From positions 1-30,915 of the forward strand of contig JAFAAN010000170.1 of NCBI GenBank assembly GCA_023426545.1: 30,915 bases of DNA, in the 5' to 3' direction. Below, piece by piece: positions 16,087-23,475 of the stretch; positions within the stretch are counted from its first letter, which is position 1, and every line of letters starts with the position of its first letter. The notes below the pieces were generated by a model, which saw only the letters and a list, made by a program, of their open reading frames with translations, did no database searches and was not told the DNA's origin. The position numbers were made by a program, and so were the translations under genes. This stretch comes from Pseudomonadota bacterium (lineage in GTDB: Bacteria; Myxococcota; Myxococcia; Myxococcales; Myxococcaceae).

Positions 16087-16641
16087 ATGGCTGAACCGCA
16101 GACCTGGAGTCCGTCCACCCACCGCCCCATTCCTCCTGCGTCCGCCGAGGGGCGCGTGCGGCGAGGCATCCGCCGCGCTCTGGACCAGAGCGCCGCCGCG
16201 GGGAGCATGTCCCGTCCGCTCCTGGGCCGGCTGCCGTTGCAGCGGTGGGTACCTCAGGACCTGCACTCCCTCTCGGACTACAAGCGGGGCACGGCCTCGG
16301 TGGTGGCGGGTGTCCTGTCCGGGGACCCGGTGGCAAGGTCCGCGGGCGTGGTCCTGGGGACGTCCCTCCTGGGTGTGTCATTGTTGACGGACTACCGCTT
16401 GAGCCTGACCAAGCTCATTCCCATCGAGGCGCATGAAATCGCGGACCATGCCTTGGGTGTGGCCGCCATGCTCGCGCCCTTCGTGCTGGGCTACGCGAGG
16501 CGCAGGCCCCTGGTCGCCGCCATCCACGTGGCGGTGGGGGTGTCCGCCCTCCTCGTTTCGCTGGTGACGGACTACCGGAGCCAGACGGGCACGCACCTGG
16601 GAGGGGAGCTGGCGCCGGACCCGGGAGCGGCTGGCGCATGA
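16087..16641 (+). CDS. Small integral membrane protein, unknown function
   Basis: The 184-residue protein starts at ATG 16087 behind AAGGAG at 6-nt spacing. A soluble, Arg-rich N-terminus (about 1-65) is followed by a hydrophobic half with about four membrane segments. The motif LTDYRLSLTKLIPIEAHEIADHALG is followed about 55 residues later by LVTDYRSQTG, so the membrane part looks like two related halves each containing a TDYR loop. This pattern (hydrophobic helix, TDY loop, IP-x-x-x-H helix) is seen in small SPW-like or uncharacterised membrane proteins; I do not assign a family. It is convergent with the aldo/keto reductase gene, with a shared hairpin between. Function is unknown. Confidence 0.75.
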   Translation: MAEPQTWSPSTHRPIPPASAEGRVRRGIRRALDQSAAAGSMSRPLLGRLPLQRWVPQDLHSLSDYKRGTASVVAGVLSGDPVARSAGVVLGTSLLGVSLLTDYRLSLTKLIPIEAHEIADHALGVAAMLAPFVLGYARRRPLVAAIHVAVGVSALLVSLVTDYRSQTGTHLGGELAPDPGAAGA

Positions 16642-16669
16642 GCGCGCCTGTCCCTTGAAAGACAGACAT

Positions 16670-16693
16670 GGGCGGCGCCAGCGTGCGCCGCCC
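16670..16693. terminator. Convergent terminator hairpin
   Basis: GGGCGGCGC (16670-16678) and GCGCCGCCC (16685-16693) form perfect 9-bp arms with a 6-nt loop, between two convergent stops. On the - strand the following CATGTCTGTCTTTC is T-rich, which favours termination of the aldo/keto reductase gene. Confidence 0.65.
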
Positions 16694-16696
16694 GGG

Positions 16697-17668
16697 CTAC
16701 CACGCATAGTCTTCCGGCGCGGGCTTGTGGCCCGGGAAGATGTCATCCAGCCGTGACAGGGTCTTGTCATCGAGGGTGACGTCGAGCGCGCGGAGGGCGG
16801 CGTCGAGCTGCCCGGAGGTCCGGGGCCCGATGATGGGCGCGGTGACGGCGGGCTGGTGCAGCAGCCACGCCAGCGCGACGTCGCCCGGCGCATGGCCCAG
16901 CTCCTCGGCGAGGGACTCGTAGCGCTCGATGCGCTCGCGGTGCTTTTCGAGGGACTCCTTGGCGCGCCCCTCCAGGCGGCGCTTGCCCTCGCGCTCCTTG
17001 CGAAGCACGCCGCCCAGCAGTCCGCCCTGGAGGGGAGACCAGGGGAGGATGCCCACGCCGTGGAACTGCGCGGAGGGCAGCACTTCGAGCTCCACGGTGC
17101 GGGCCATCAGGTTGTAGAGCGACTGCTCGCTGACGAGCCCGGTGAAGTTGCGCCGCGCCGCCGCGGCCTGGGCCTGGGCGATGTGCCAGCCCGCGAAGTT
17201 GCTGCTGCCGACGTAGAGCACCTTGCCCTGGGCGACGGCCACCTCCATGGCCTGCCAGATTTCCTCCCAGGGCGTGGCGCGGTCGATGTGGTGGAACTGG
17301 TAGAGGTCGACGTAATCCGTGCGCAGGCGCTTCAGGCTGGCGTCCAGCGCGCGGCGGATGTTGAGCGCGGACAGCTTGCCCTCATTGGGCCATTCACCCA
17401 TGGCGCCGTAGAGCTTGGTCGCGAGCACGGTGCGCTCGCGCCGACGGCCTCCCTGGGCGAACCAGTTGCCGATGACCTGCTCGGTGCGGCCCTTGTTCTC
17501 CCCGAAGCCGTAGACGTTGGCCGTGTCGAAGAAGTTGATGCCGTGGTCGAGCGCGGCATCCATGATGGCGTGGGACTCCGGCTCCTCGGTGGTCCAGCCG
17601 AAGTTCATCGTGCCCAGGCAGAGCCTGCTGACGGAGAGCCCCGACCGGCCCAGATTCGTGTACTTCAT
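16697..17668 (-). CDS. Aldo/keto reductase
   Basis: This 323-residue NAD(P)H-dependent oxidoreductase has the full AKR layout. MKYTNLGRSGLSVSRLCLGTMNFG is the typical N-terminal beta-hairpin. FDTANVYG supplies Asp48 and Tyr53, VLATKLYG supplies Lys85, and DLYQFHHIDR supplies His126, completing the catalytic tetrad. The C-terminal APIIGPRTSGQLDAALRALDVTLD is the cofactor-binding region. These enzymes reduce aldehydes or ketones; the substrate is not predictable. ATG 17668 is chosen because AGGAG lies about 6 nt upstream and the family start matches; the open frame further upstream is not conserved-looking. Cytoplasmic. Likely its own transcription unit, since the M57 gene upstream ends in a terminator. 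Confidence 0.93.
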   Translation of the reverse strand: MKYTNLGRSGLSVSRLCLGTMNFGWTTEEPESHAIMDAALDHGINFFDTANVYGFGENKGRTEQVIGNWFAQGGRRRERTVLATKLYGAMGEWPNEGKLSALNIRRALDASLKRLRTDYVDLYQFHHIDRATPWEEIWQAMEVAVAQGKVLYVGSSNFAGWHIAQAQAAAARRNFTGLVSEQSLYNLMARTVELEVLPSAQFHGVGILPWSPLQGGLLGGVLRKEREGKRRLEGRAKESLEKHRERIERYESLAEELGHAPGDVALAWLLHQPAVTAPIIGPRTSGQLDAALRALDVTLDDKTLSRLDDIFPGHKPAPEDYAW

Positions 17669-17853
17669 GGCGACTCCTCGATGGCCGGAGGCGAGGTCCT
17701 CTGCGCCGGAGGCGGGCCGGCCGTTCGCCGCCATCCCGGATGCCGTGCTCTCCCCGCCGCGTGAACGCGCGAGGCAGGCACATTCAGGGCATCCGGAGCG
17801 CCTGTTGGCCAGGGATTTGAGGGGCGGCGGCGCGCCAGTCTCCGAAACGAAAC

Positions 17854-17884
17854 GTGGGCCACCGCCATGAAGGCAGTGGCCCAC
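17854..17884 (-). terminator. Intrinsic terminator of the metalloprotease gene
   Basis: On the - strand, GTGGGCCAC and GTGGCCCAC form perfect 9-bp arms (17876-17884 and 17854-17862) with three further inner pairs, followed by GTTTCGTTTCGG. It lies 24 bp after the metalloprotease stop. Confidence 0.8.
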
Positions 17885-17908
17885 CGGTACGTCCGACGTC
17901 AGCCCGGC

Positions 17909-18718
17909 TTACGGGTACAGCGTGCGGGCGCCGCTGCGGTCGTAGCTGGTCAGCACCAGGTCGCCCGTCTGGGTGCCGCTGCACTGCGGGTAGTGCATGA
18001 CGGAGCTGGAGTCATACGGCGTCAGCCCGCGCCAGGCGCTGTCCTCGTAGCAGCCGGTGGTGGTGAGGCGGGTGTGCTCGTGACGGAAGCCGAGCGTGTG
18101 GCCCAGCTCGTGGCGGAGCACGCCCTCCAGGGTCCAGGGCGAGATGTTCTGGAACGACGACGTCGAGATGAGGACGTTGGCGTCGCGGCGGGCGTTGTTG
18201 GGGAAGAAGGCGCGCGCCAGGTACTGCGGCGTGTTGGTCTGGTTCACGTCGAACACGACGTTGTTGTTGCGGTTGGTGCAGTTCGAGTCCTGGGCGCTGA
18301 CGTGGATGAACTTCACGTTGGCGGCCGCCTCCCACTCCGCCGCGGCGCTCTTCATCGCGGCCACCACGCGCGCGTAGTTGTTGCCGAACTTGGTGCTCAC
18401 GCAGTACGTGAGGTTGAGCGCCTGGCTGGCGCTCCACTTGATGTCCTTTCCACCGCTGTAATACACAGCCAGGGCGCCCTGCTGGGTGCCGATGCCGCTG
18501 ACGGCCTGCTCGTAGAACTCACGCAGCTCCGCCTCGGTCGGCAGGAAGATGTCTCCGTCGACGACGAAGCCGCCCGACTCCGGCTCCTGATAGGCGTTGG
18601 CGCGGAACTCCTCATAGGAGACCTGCTGCGCGTCCTGCGTCTCGGACTCGGGGGTGCCGCACGCGGCGCCCAGGACGGAGATACCTGCCAGAAGAGCAAC
18701 GGAGTGAAACTTGACCAT
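17909..18718 (-). CDS. M57-type zinc metalloprotease lipoprotein
   Basis: The 269-residue protein has a lipoprotein signal (VLGAAC, Cys20). Its catalytic centre is HELGHTLGFRHEH (203-215): zinc ligands His203, His207 and His213 with general base Glu204, the extended metzincin-type motif. A Met-turn follows in SSVMHYP (Met241), close to the astacin SxMHY. This matches peptidase family M57, common in myxobacteria, though an astacin-like assignment is possible. A propeptide-like segment (about 30-75) precedes the catalytic part. Lipidation suggests envelope location; predatory or developmental protein degradation is a guess. Start ATG follows the signal-peptide logic, and a strong terminator lies downstream. 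It is divergent from the DGPF gene across 345 bp. Confidence 0.88.
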   Translation of the reverse strand: MVKFHSVALLAGISVLGAACGTPESETQDAQQVSYEEFRANAYQEPESGGFVVDGDIFLPTEAELREFYEQAVSGIGTQQGALAVYYSGGKDIKWSASQALNLTYCVSTKFGNNYARVVAAMKSAAAEWEAAANVKFIHVSAQDSNCTNRNNNVVFDVNQTNTPQYLARAFFPNNARRDANVLISTSSFQNISPWTLEGVLRHELGHTLGFRHEHTRLTTTGCYEDSAWRGLTPYDSSSVMHYPQCSGTQTGDLVLTSYDRSGARTLYP

Positions 18719-19063
18719 GGTGGGCCCTCGTTACCGCGGTGACTTCGTCGGAGGCTGGTTGCTCCAGCCCAGAGCATCGCCCGTACTGGCCTCGGTCCTT
18801 CCTGAGGTCCAGGGAGCGAATTCTTGGAATTGAAATCAAACGCGAAAAGAGGACCCCGGGACTGCCCGAACGGACACACAGGGCCACACGAATTTTGAAC
18901 CTGGGTCCCGAGTCTCACCGGAGAGGGTGGGGTCTTCCGAACCCGGGGTGGACGGTGGAACATCGGGACGAAATCCCCCGGGAAAGGGCGGTCGATTTCC
19001 GGAGGTTTCGTTCGACCACGGAAGCAGGGAGGCTCTTCTCCCCAGAACCGTGAGGAACGACCC
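18719..19063. other. Divergent intergenic region (345 bp)
   Basis: No gene is supported here. It holds the upstream regions of the metalloprotease (-) and DGPF (+) genes. Visible structures are a small hairpin GGCTGG/CCAGCC (18753-18769), a locally AT-rich stretch around 18815-18845 with AATTC-TTG-GAATT (18819-18831), and a candidate ECF42-type promoter (18990-19016). I could not place a convincing sigma70 promoter for the metalloprotease gene. Confidence 0.6.
18990..19016 (+). promoter_or_regulatory. Candidate ECF42-type promoter for the DGPF/sigma operon
   Basis: GGTCGA (18990-18995) and CGAC (19013-19016) are separated by 17 bp. The published ECF42 target motif, as I recall it, is TGTCGA at -35 and CGA(T/C) at -10; this site matches 5 of 6 and 4 of 4. 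The predicted start would fall near 19023, leaving a leader of about 40 nt with GAGGA before the ATG. The two half-sites also form an inverted GGTCGA/TCGACC pair, so a repressor site is an alternative. Confidence 0.55.
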
Positions 19064-19426
19064 ATGAAGTACATGCTGCTCATCTACGAGAACGAGAAGG
19101 TCGAGGAGGCGCTGTCGGAGGCCGAGCTTCAGCAGGTGATGACGGAGCACTTCACCTTCGCGGAGGCCATCCAGAAGAGTGGCAACCTCATCTCCGGAGA
19201 GGAGCTGGCGCCCACGGCGGCCGCCACCACGGTGCGCATCCGCGACGGAAAGCGCCTGACGACGGACGGCCCCTTCGCCGAGACGCGGGAGCAGCTGGGC
19301 GGCTTCTACCTGGTGGAGGCGCGAGACCTGGATGAGGCCATCGGCATGGCCTCGCGCATCCCCACCGCGCGCACCGGGTCCATCGAGGTGAGGCCCATCC
19401 GCGAGTACGCCCCGCCGCAAGACTGA
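19064..19426 (+). CDS. DGPF-domain (YciI-related) protein
   Basis: This 120-residue protein has the YCII/DGPF fold: MKYMLLIYENEK start, a central helix, and TTDGPFAETREQLGGFYLVEARDLDEAIGMASRIP with the defining Asp-Gly-Pro-Phe motif, ending in EVRPIREY. DGPF proteins are small, likely dimeric ferredoxin-like-fold proteins of unsettled biochemistry. Their genes are the conserved neighbours and main targets of ECF42 sigma factors, which fits the sigma gene 25 bp downstream on the same strand. A candidate ECF42 promoter lies 48 bp upstream. ATG 19064 has GAGGA about 9 nt upstream. Cytoplasmic, full length; a role in stress response is inferred from the pairing. Confidence 0.92.
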   Translation: MKYMLLIYENEKVEEALSEAELQQVMTEHFTFAEAIQKSGNLISGEELAPTAAATTVRIRDGKRLTTDGPFAETREQLGGFYLVEARDLDEAIGMASRIPTARTGSIEVRPIREYAPPQD

Positions 19427-19451
19427 CACCGGCCTGGAGCGGCCACGCGCC

Positions 19452-20708
19452 ATGGCGGACCCTGCCTCCATTCTCGAACGAGCGCACCGTGAGGACTACG
19501 GGCGCATCGTGGCCACGCTCATCCGCGTGCTGGGCGGCGACTTCGCCGCGGCGGAGGAGGTGGTGCAGGAGGCCTTCACGGCCGCCCTGGCGCAGTGGCC
19601 ACGCGAGGGCGTGCCGCGCGAGCCGAGCGCCTGGCTGATGCGCGCGGCTCGGAACAAGGCGGTGGACCGCGCGCGGCGGTCGGCTCGGCTGGAGGCGCGC
19701 GTCAGCGAGCTGGAAGCGGTGGCGCGCGTCGAGCAGGCGCTGGCGCCGCTCCCAGATGAAGACGCGTGGCCGGCCGCGCCGGACGATTCGCTGCGGCTGC
19801 TCTTCACCTGCTGCCACCCCGCGCTGTCGAGCGAGGCCCAGGTCGCGCTCGCGCTGCGCTGCCTGTGTGGATTGACGACGGAGGAGATTGCCCGCGCCTT
19901 CCTCGTCTCGCCCGCCACGCTGGCGCAGCGGCTGGTGCGCGCGCAGCGGAAGATTCGCGCCGCGCGCATCCCCTACGTCGTCCCGGAGCCCGAGGCGCTG
20001 GCGGAGCGAACGCAGGGCGTGCTGCACACGCTGTATCTCGTCTTCTCGGAGGGCTATGCGGCGACGGAGGGGCCCGCCTTGCTCCGCGTGGACCTCTGCG
20101 AGGAGGCCCTGCGTCTGGTCCGGCTGGCGCGCTCGCTGCTCCCGGAGGCGCCGGAGGTGGCGTCCCTGCGGGCGCTGATGCTGCTCCACCATTCACGCCG
20201 CCGGGCGCGCGTCGCGGAGGACGGCGGTCTGGTGCTGCTGGACCGGCAGGACCGCGCGCTCTGGGACCGCGAGCAGGTGGCGGAGGGGCTCGCGGAGCTG
20301 GAGGCCGCGCTCGCCCTGGGGGCCCGGGGGGCGTACACCGTCCAGGCCGCCATCGCCGCGCTGCATGCCCAGGCGCCACGGGCGGAGGACACGGACTGGG
20401 CACAGATTGCCGCGCTGTACGGGCGGCTGTCCGTCCTGACGCCGGGGCCCGTGGTGGCGCTCAACCACGCCGCCGCCGTGGCCATGGCCCGCGGGCCCGA
20501 ACATGGGCTCGCGCTGGTGGATGACTTGGAGGCCTCCGGACGGCTGGCGGACTACCACCTGCTGCCCGCCGCGCGCGCCGACCTGCTCAGGCGCCTGGGG
20601 CGGAGGGCGGAGGCCGTGGCGGCGTATCGGCGGGCGCTGGCGCTGGTGCGTACCGAGCCGGAGCGGCGCTTCCTGGAGGCGCGGCTGCGCGAGGTCTCGG
20701 AGGCGTGA
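19452..20708 (+). CDS. ECF42-group RNA polymerase sigma factor
   Basis: The 418-residue protein is far longer than a simple ECF sigma (about 190). Region 2 spans about 15-80 (DFAAAEEVVQEAFTAAL, RNKAVDRARR) and region 4 about 120-175 (TTEEIARAFLVSPATLAQRLVRAQRKI). Between them lies DDSLRLLFTCCHPAL, a strong mark of the ECF42/DUF6596 group. The C-terminal extension (about 185-410) includes ALYGRLSVLTPGPVVALNHAAAVAM and LGRRAEAVAAYRRALALV, helical TPR-like repeats. In characterised ECF42 proteins this extension is needed for activity, and no classical anti-sigma gene is linked; none is seen here. It is co-oriented with the DGPF gene, its likely target, implying autoregulation. Confidence 0.92.
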   Translation: MADPASILERAHREDYGRIVATLIRVLGGDFAAAEEVVQEAFTAALAQWPREGVPREPSAWLMRAARNKAVDRARRSARLEARVSELEAVARVEQALAPLPDEDAWPAAPDDSLRLLFTCCHPALSSEAQVALALRCLCGLTTEEIARAFLVSPATLAQRLVRAQRKIRAARIPYVVPEPEALAERTQGVLHTLYLVFSEGYAATEGPALLRVDLCEEALRLVRLARSLLPEAPEVASLRALMLLHHSRRRARVAEDGGLVLLDRQDRALWDREQVAEGLAELEAALALGARGAYTVQAAIAALHAQAPRAEDTDWAQIAALYGRLSVLTPGPVVALNHAAAVAMARGPEHGLALVDDLEASGRLADYHLLPAARADLLRRLGRRAEAVAAYRRALALVRTEPERRFLEARLREVSEA

Positions 20709-20787
20709 AGGTCCGGCCCCGGCCGCGTCCGAGGCTTCACGGGCCGCCGGCGGAGCCCCCTTGCAGCCAGTCAGGGGCGGCGCGGCG

Positions 20788-21546
20788 TCACCGGTAGTGT
20801 GTGGCAATCCAGTCGCCGTCGATCTGCTGGACGGAGATGTCGAGCTCGTAGATGGCGCGCAGGACGTCGGGGCGCATGATGTCCTCGGGGCGGCCCTGGA
20901 ACGCCACCTTGCCCTCGCGCATGGCCACGATGTGGTCGGAGTAGCAGGAGGCGAAGTTGATGTCGTGCAGCACCAGCACGAAGCTCTTGCCCAGCGTGTC
21001 CGCGGCGTGCCGGAGCTGCCTCATCATGGACACGGCGTGCTTCAGGTCCAGGCCGTTGAGCGGCTCGTCCAGCAGCACGTGGTCCGTGTCCTGGCAGAGC
21101 ACCATGGCGACGAAGGCGCGCTGACGCTGGCCTCCGGACAGCTCGTCCAGGAAGCGGCCGGCGAGCGGGCCCAGGCCCATGTGCTCGATGGCGCGCTCCA
21201 CGTGCTCGCGGTCCTGCACGGTGGGGCGGCCCCTGGAGTGGGGATAGCGTCCGAACGTCACCAGGTCGCGGACCGTCAGCCTCGCGGTGATGTGGTTGTC
21301 CTGCCGCAGGATGGCCAGCCGCCGCGCGAGCACGTCCCCGGGCGTGGTGGTGACGTCCAGCCCATCCACCCGCACGGCGCCCGAGGACATGGGCAGCACC
21401 CGGCTCACCATGGACAGCAGGGTGGACTTGCCCGCGCCGTTCGGCCCGATGATGGAGGTGATGCCGCCCACGGGCAGGCGCAGGCTGACGCCGTCCACCA
21501 CGACTGTTTCACCGTAGCGCCGGGTGACCTTCTCCGCTTCGATCAT
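20788..21546 (-). CDS. Ferric-siderophore ABC transporter, ATP-binding protein
   Basis: This 252-residue ATPase has Walker A GPNGAGKST (34-42), Q-loop Gln82, ABC signature LSGGQ (136-140), Walker B HVLLDEP (156-162) and H-loop His194 in LVLHDINFAS. The DEPLNGLDLKHA block resembles the YclP/CeuD-type ATPases of catecholate siderophore importers. The ATG at 21546 overlaps the permease stop in an ATGA arrangement, so translation is coupled. It is the last gene of the four-gene operon. It powers import of the iron complex across the inner membrane through the two FecCD-type permeases. An upstream in-frame extension over the permease gene is a shadow and is excluded. Confidence 0.93.
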   Translation of the reverse strand: MIEAEKVTRRYGETVVVDGVSLRLPVGGITSIIGPNGAGKSTLLSMVSRVLPMSSGAVRVDGLDVTTTPGDVLARRLAILRQDNHITARLTVRDLVTFGRYPHSRGRPTVQDREHVERAIEHMGLGPLAGRFLDELSGGQRQRAFVAMVLCQDTDHVLLDEPLNGLDLKHAVSMMRQLRHAADTLGKSFVLVLHDINFASCYSDHIVAMREGKVAFQGRPEDIMRPDVLRAIYELDISVQQIDGDWIATHYR

Positions 21547-22511
21547 CTCGTGGCCTTTCTCATGAGCATCGCGATGAACACCGCCCCGCCCACGAACTCG
21601 ATGATGACGCGGGGATTGGTGTCCAGGCGGAAGACGCGCTCCAGCACGAGCTGTCCGGCCACCAGGGCGATGGCGGCGACGAGCGCGGCGGCGGGCAGGA
21701 CGAACGCGTGCTTGTACGTCCGAATCAGGGCGTAGGTGAGGTTGGCCACCAGCAGGCCGAGGAACGTCACCGGCCCCACCAGCGCGGTGGACACGGCGAC
21801 GAGGATGGCCACCAGCGCCAGCACCCACGACACGGTCCGCTCGTAGTCCACGCCCAGGTTGATGGCGGCCTCGCGCCCCAGCACCAGGACGTCACAGGTC
21901 CGCAGCAGCCGCAGGCCCAGCACGGAGACGCCCAGCGTCAGTCCCGCGGAGAACAGCAGCAGCTCGTGCTCCGGGTCGTTGAAGCTCGCGAAGAAGCGGT
22001 CCTGGAGGAAGACGAACTCGTTGGGGTCGATGACGCGCTGGATGAACGACGACAGGCTCCGGAACAGCACGCCCATCACCACGCCCGTGAGCAGCAGCAG
22101 GTGGACGCTGCCGCGGGCCACCCCGAAGAGCCAGCCGTGCAGCAGGGTGGAGAAGGCCACCATGATGGCGACCTCCGCCCCGAAGAGGAGCCTGGGGTCC
22201 AGCCCCGCCACGGCGGTGGAGCCCAGCAGGAAGACGAGGCACGTCTGGATGAGCACGTAGAGGTAGTCGAACCCCATGATGGCGGGCGTCAGCACGCGGT
22301 TGCCCGTCACCGTCTGGAAGAGCACCGTGGAGACCGCGACGGCGTAGCCCACCAGCAGCGCGGTCACGACCTTCCGTCCGCGGAAGGGCAGCACGAAGTC
22401 CCACGGCCCGTTCACCTCGATGAGCATGAACAGGGCCGCGCAGGCCAGGGCCAGCCCGCCGAGGACGAGCAGCGTGCGCGCGGGGCCGCTGGACGTGGCG
22501 CTAGCCGACAC
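21543..22511 (-). CDS. Ferric-siderophore ABC permease (FecCD family, second)
   Basis: The 322-residue protein has about nine to ten membrane helices typical of FecCD permeases. FRGRKVVTALLVGYAVAVSTVLFQTVTGNRVLTPAIMGFDYLYVLIQT corresponds to the conserved R-(x)-(L/V) and N-P-L-A-x-P-x-x-x-G region, here with RVLTPAIMGFD. LGVDYERT and VGPVTFLGLLVANLTYALI form the cytoplasmic coupling helix region that docks the ATPase. The start is GTG at 22511; it overlaps the upstream permease by 11 bp and the ATPase by 4 bp. It resembles YclO-type subunits, forming a heterodimeric pore with its neighbour. Function is import of ferric siderophore; which siderophore is not known. Confidence 0.92.
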   Translation of the reverse strand: MSASATSSGPARTLLVLGGLALACAALFMLIEVNGPWDFVLPFRGRKVVTALLVGYAVAVSTVLFQTVTGNRVLTPAIMGFDYLYVLIQTCLVFLLGSTAVAGLDPRLLFGAEVAIMVAFSTLLHGWLFGVARGSVHLLLLTGVVMGVLFRSLSSFIQRVIDPNEFVFLQDRFFASFNDPEHELLLFSAGLTLGVSVLGLRLLRTCDVLVLGREAAINLGVDYERTVSWVLALVAILVAVSTALVGPVTFLGLLVANLTYALIRTYKHAFVLPAAALVAAIALVAGQLVLERVFRLDTNPRVIIEFVGGAVFIAMLMRKATR

Positions 22512-23463
22512 GGGCGCCTCGCTTCAGCAGGAGGTACAGGAAGAGCACGCTGCCGATGACGCCGGCGATGGTGCCTCCGGGAATCTCGTACGGGTGGCGC
22601 ACCACGCGGCCCACGATGTCGCACAGCAGCACGAAGGCGGCGCCGCTCACCGCGACCCAGGGGATGGAGCGGCGCGCGTTGTCGCCCAGGACTCTGCTGA
22701 CGAGGTTGGGGACAATCAGGCCCAGGAAGGGAATCATGCCCACGGTGACCACGACCATCGCGGTGACCAGGGCGACGATGACCAGCCCCAGCGTGACGAT
22801 GCGCGGGTAGTTGAGCCCCAGGTTGGTGGTGAACGCCTCGCCCAGGCCGGCCACGGTGAAGCGGTCTGCGGCGGCGTAGGCGGCGCAGGTGAGGCCCAGC
22901 GTCACCCACAGCAGCTCGTAGCGGCCGCGCAGGACGGTGGAGAAGTCCCCGGTGGTCCACGCGTTGACGGACTGGAGCAGGTCGAACCGGTAGGCGAAGA
23001 AGGTCGTCGCCGAGTCGATGATGCCGCCCAGAATCAGCCCCACCACCGGGACGATGAGCGCCGAGCGCAGGGGGAGCCGCCGCAGCACCAGCAGGAACAG
23101 CGCCGTCCCCACCAGGGCGAAGGCGGTGGCCACCAGCATCTTTCCCAGCACGGGCAGGCCGGGGGCCAGGAGGGTGGCGGTCAGCAGGCCCAGGCTGGCG
23201 GACTCCGCGGTGCCCGCCGTCGTGGGCTCCACGAAGCGGTTGCGGGTAATCATCTGCATGAGGAGGCCCGCGACGCCCAGGGACGTGCCCGCCAGCATGA
23301 CCGCGAACAGGCGCGGTAGCCGGCTGATGACCAGCACCTGGAGGGCGCGCTCATCGGGCTCGGGCGCGAAGAGGGCGCCCCAGGACACGTTGCTGGCACC
23401 AACCAGGAGGCTGACCACCGCCAGCGCGACGAGGACGGTGGCGGCGGCGAGTGCGCGCTTCAC
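22501..23463 (-). CDS. Ferric-siderophore ABC permease (FecCD family, first)
   Basis: This 320-residue permease has the FecCD signature VISRLPRLFAVMLAGTSLGVAGLLMQMITRNRFVEPTTAGTAESASLG, including the conserved R-L-P-R and N-x-x-x-x-P-x-x-x-G elements. Further down, FTTNLGLNYPRI and GMIPFLGLIVPNLVSRVLGDNARR mark the cytoplasmic loop that contacts the ATPase. HPYEIPGGTIAGVIGSVLFLYLLLKRG is the classic C-terminal P-x-G-x-x-x-x-x-x-G helix end. The start is GTG at 23463, 12 bp after the binding-protein stop. It resembles YclN-type subunits. With the next permease it forms the inner-membrane channel. It is a canonical length for the family and appears intact. Confidence 0.93.
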   Translation of the reverse strand: MKRALAAATVLVALAVVSLLVGASNVSWGALFAPEPDERALQVLVISRLPRLFAVMLAGTSLGVAGLLMQMITRNRFVEPTTAGTAESASLGLLTATLLAPGLPVLGKMLVATAFALVGTALFLLVLRRLPLRSALIVPVVGLILGGIIDSATTFFAYRFDLLQSVNAWTTGDFSTVLRGRYELLWVTLGLTCAAYAAADRFTVAGLGEAFTTNLGLNYPRIVTLGLVIVALVTAMVVVTVGMIPFLGLIVPNLVSRVLGDNARRSIPWVAVSGAAFVLLCDIVGRVVRHPYEIPGGTIAGVIGSVLFLYLLLKRGARVG

Positions 23464-23475
23464 GGCCGGACGTGC

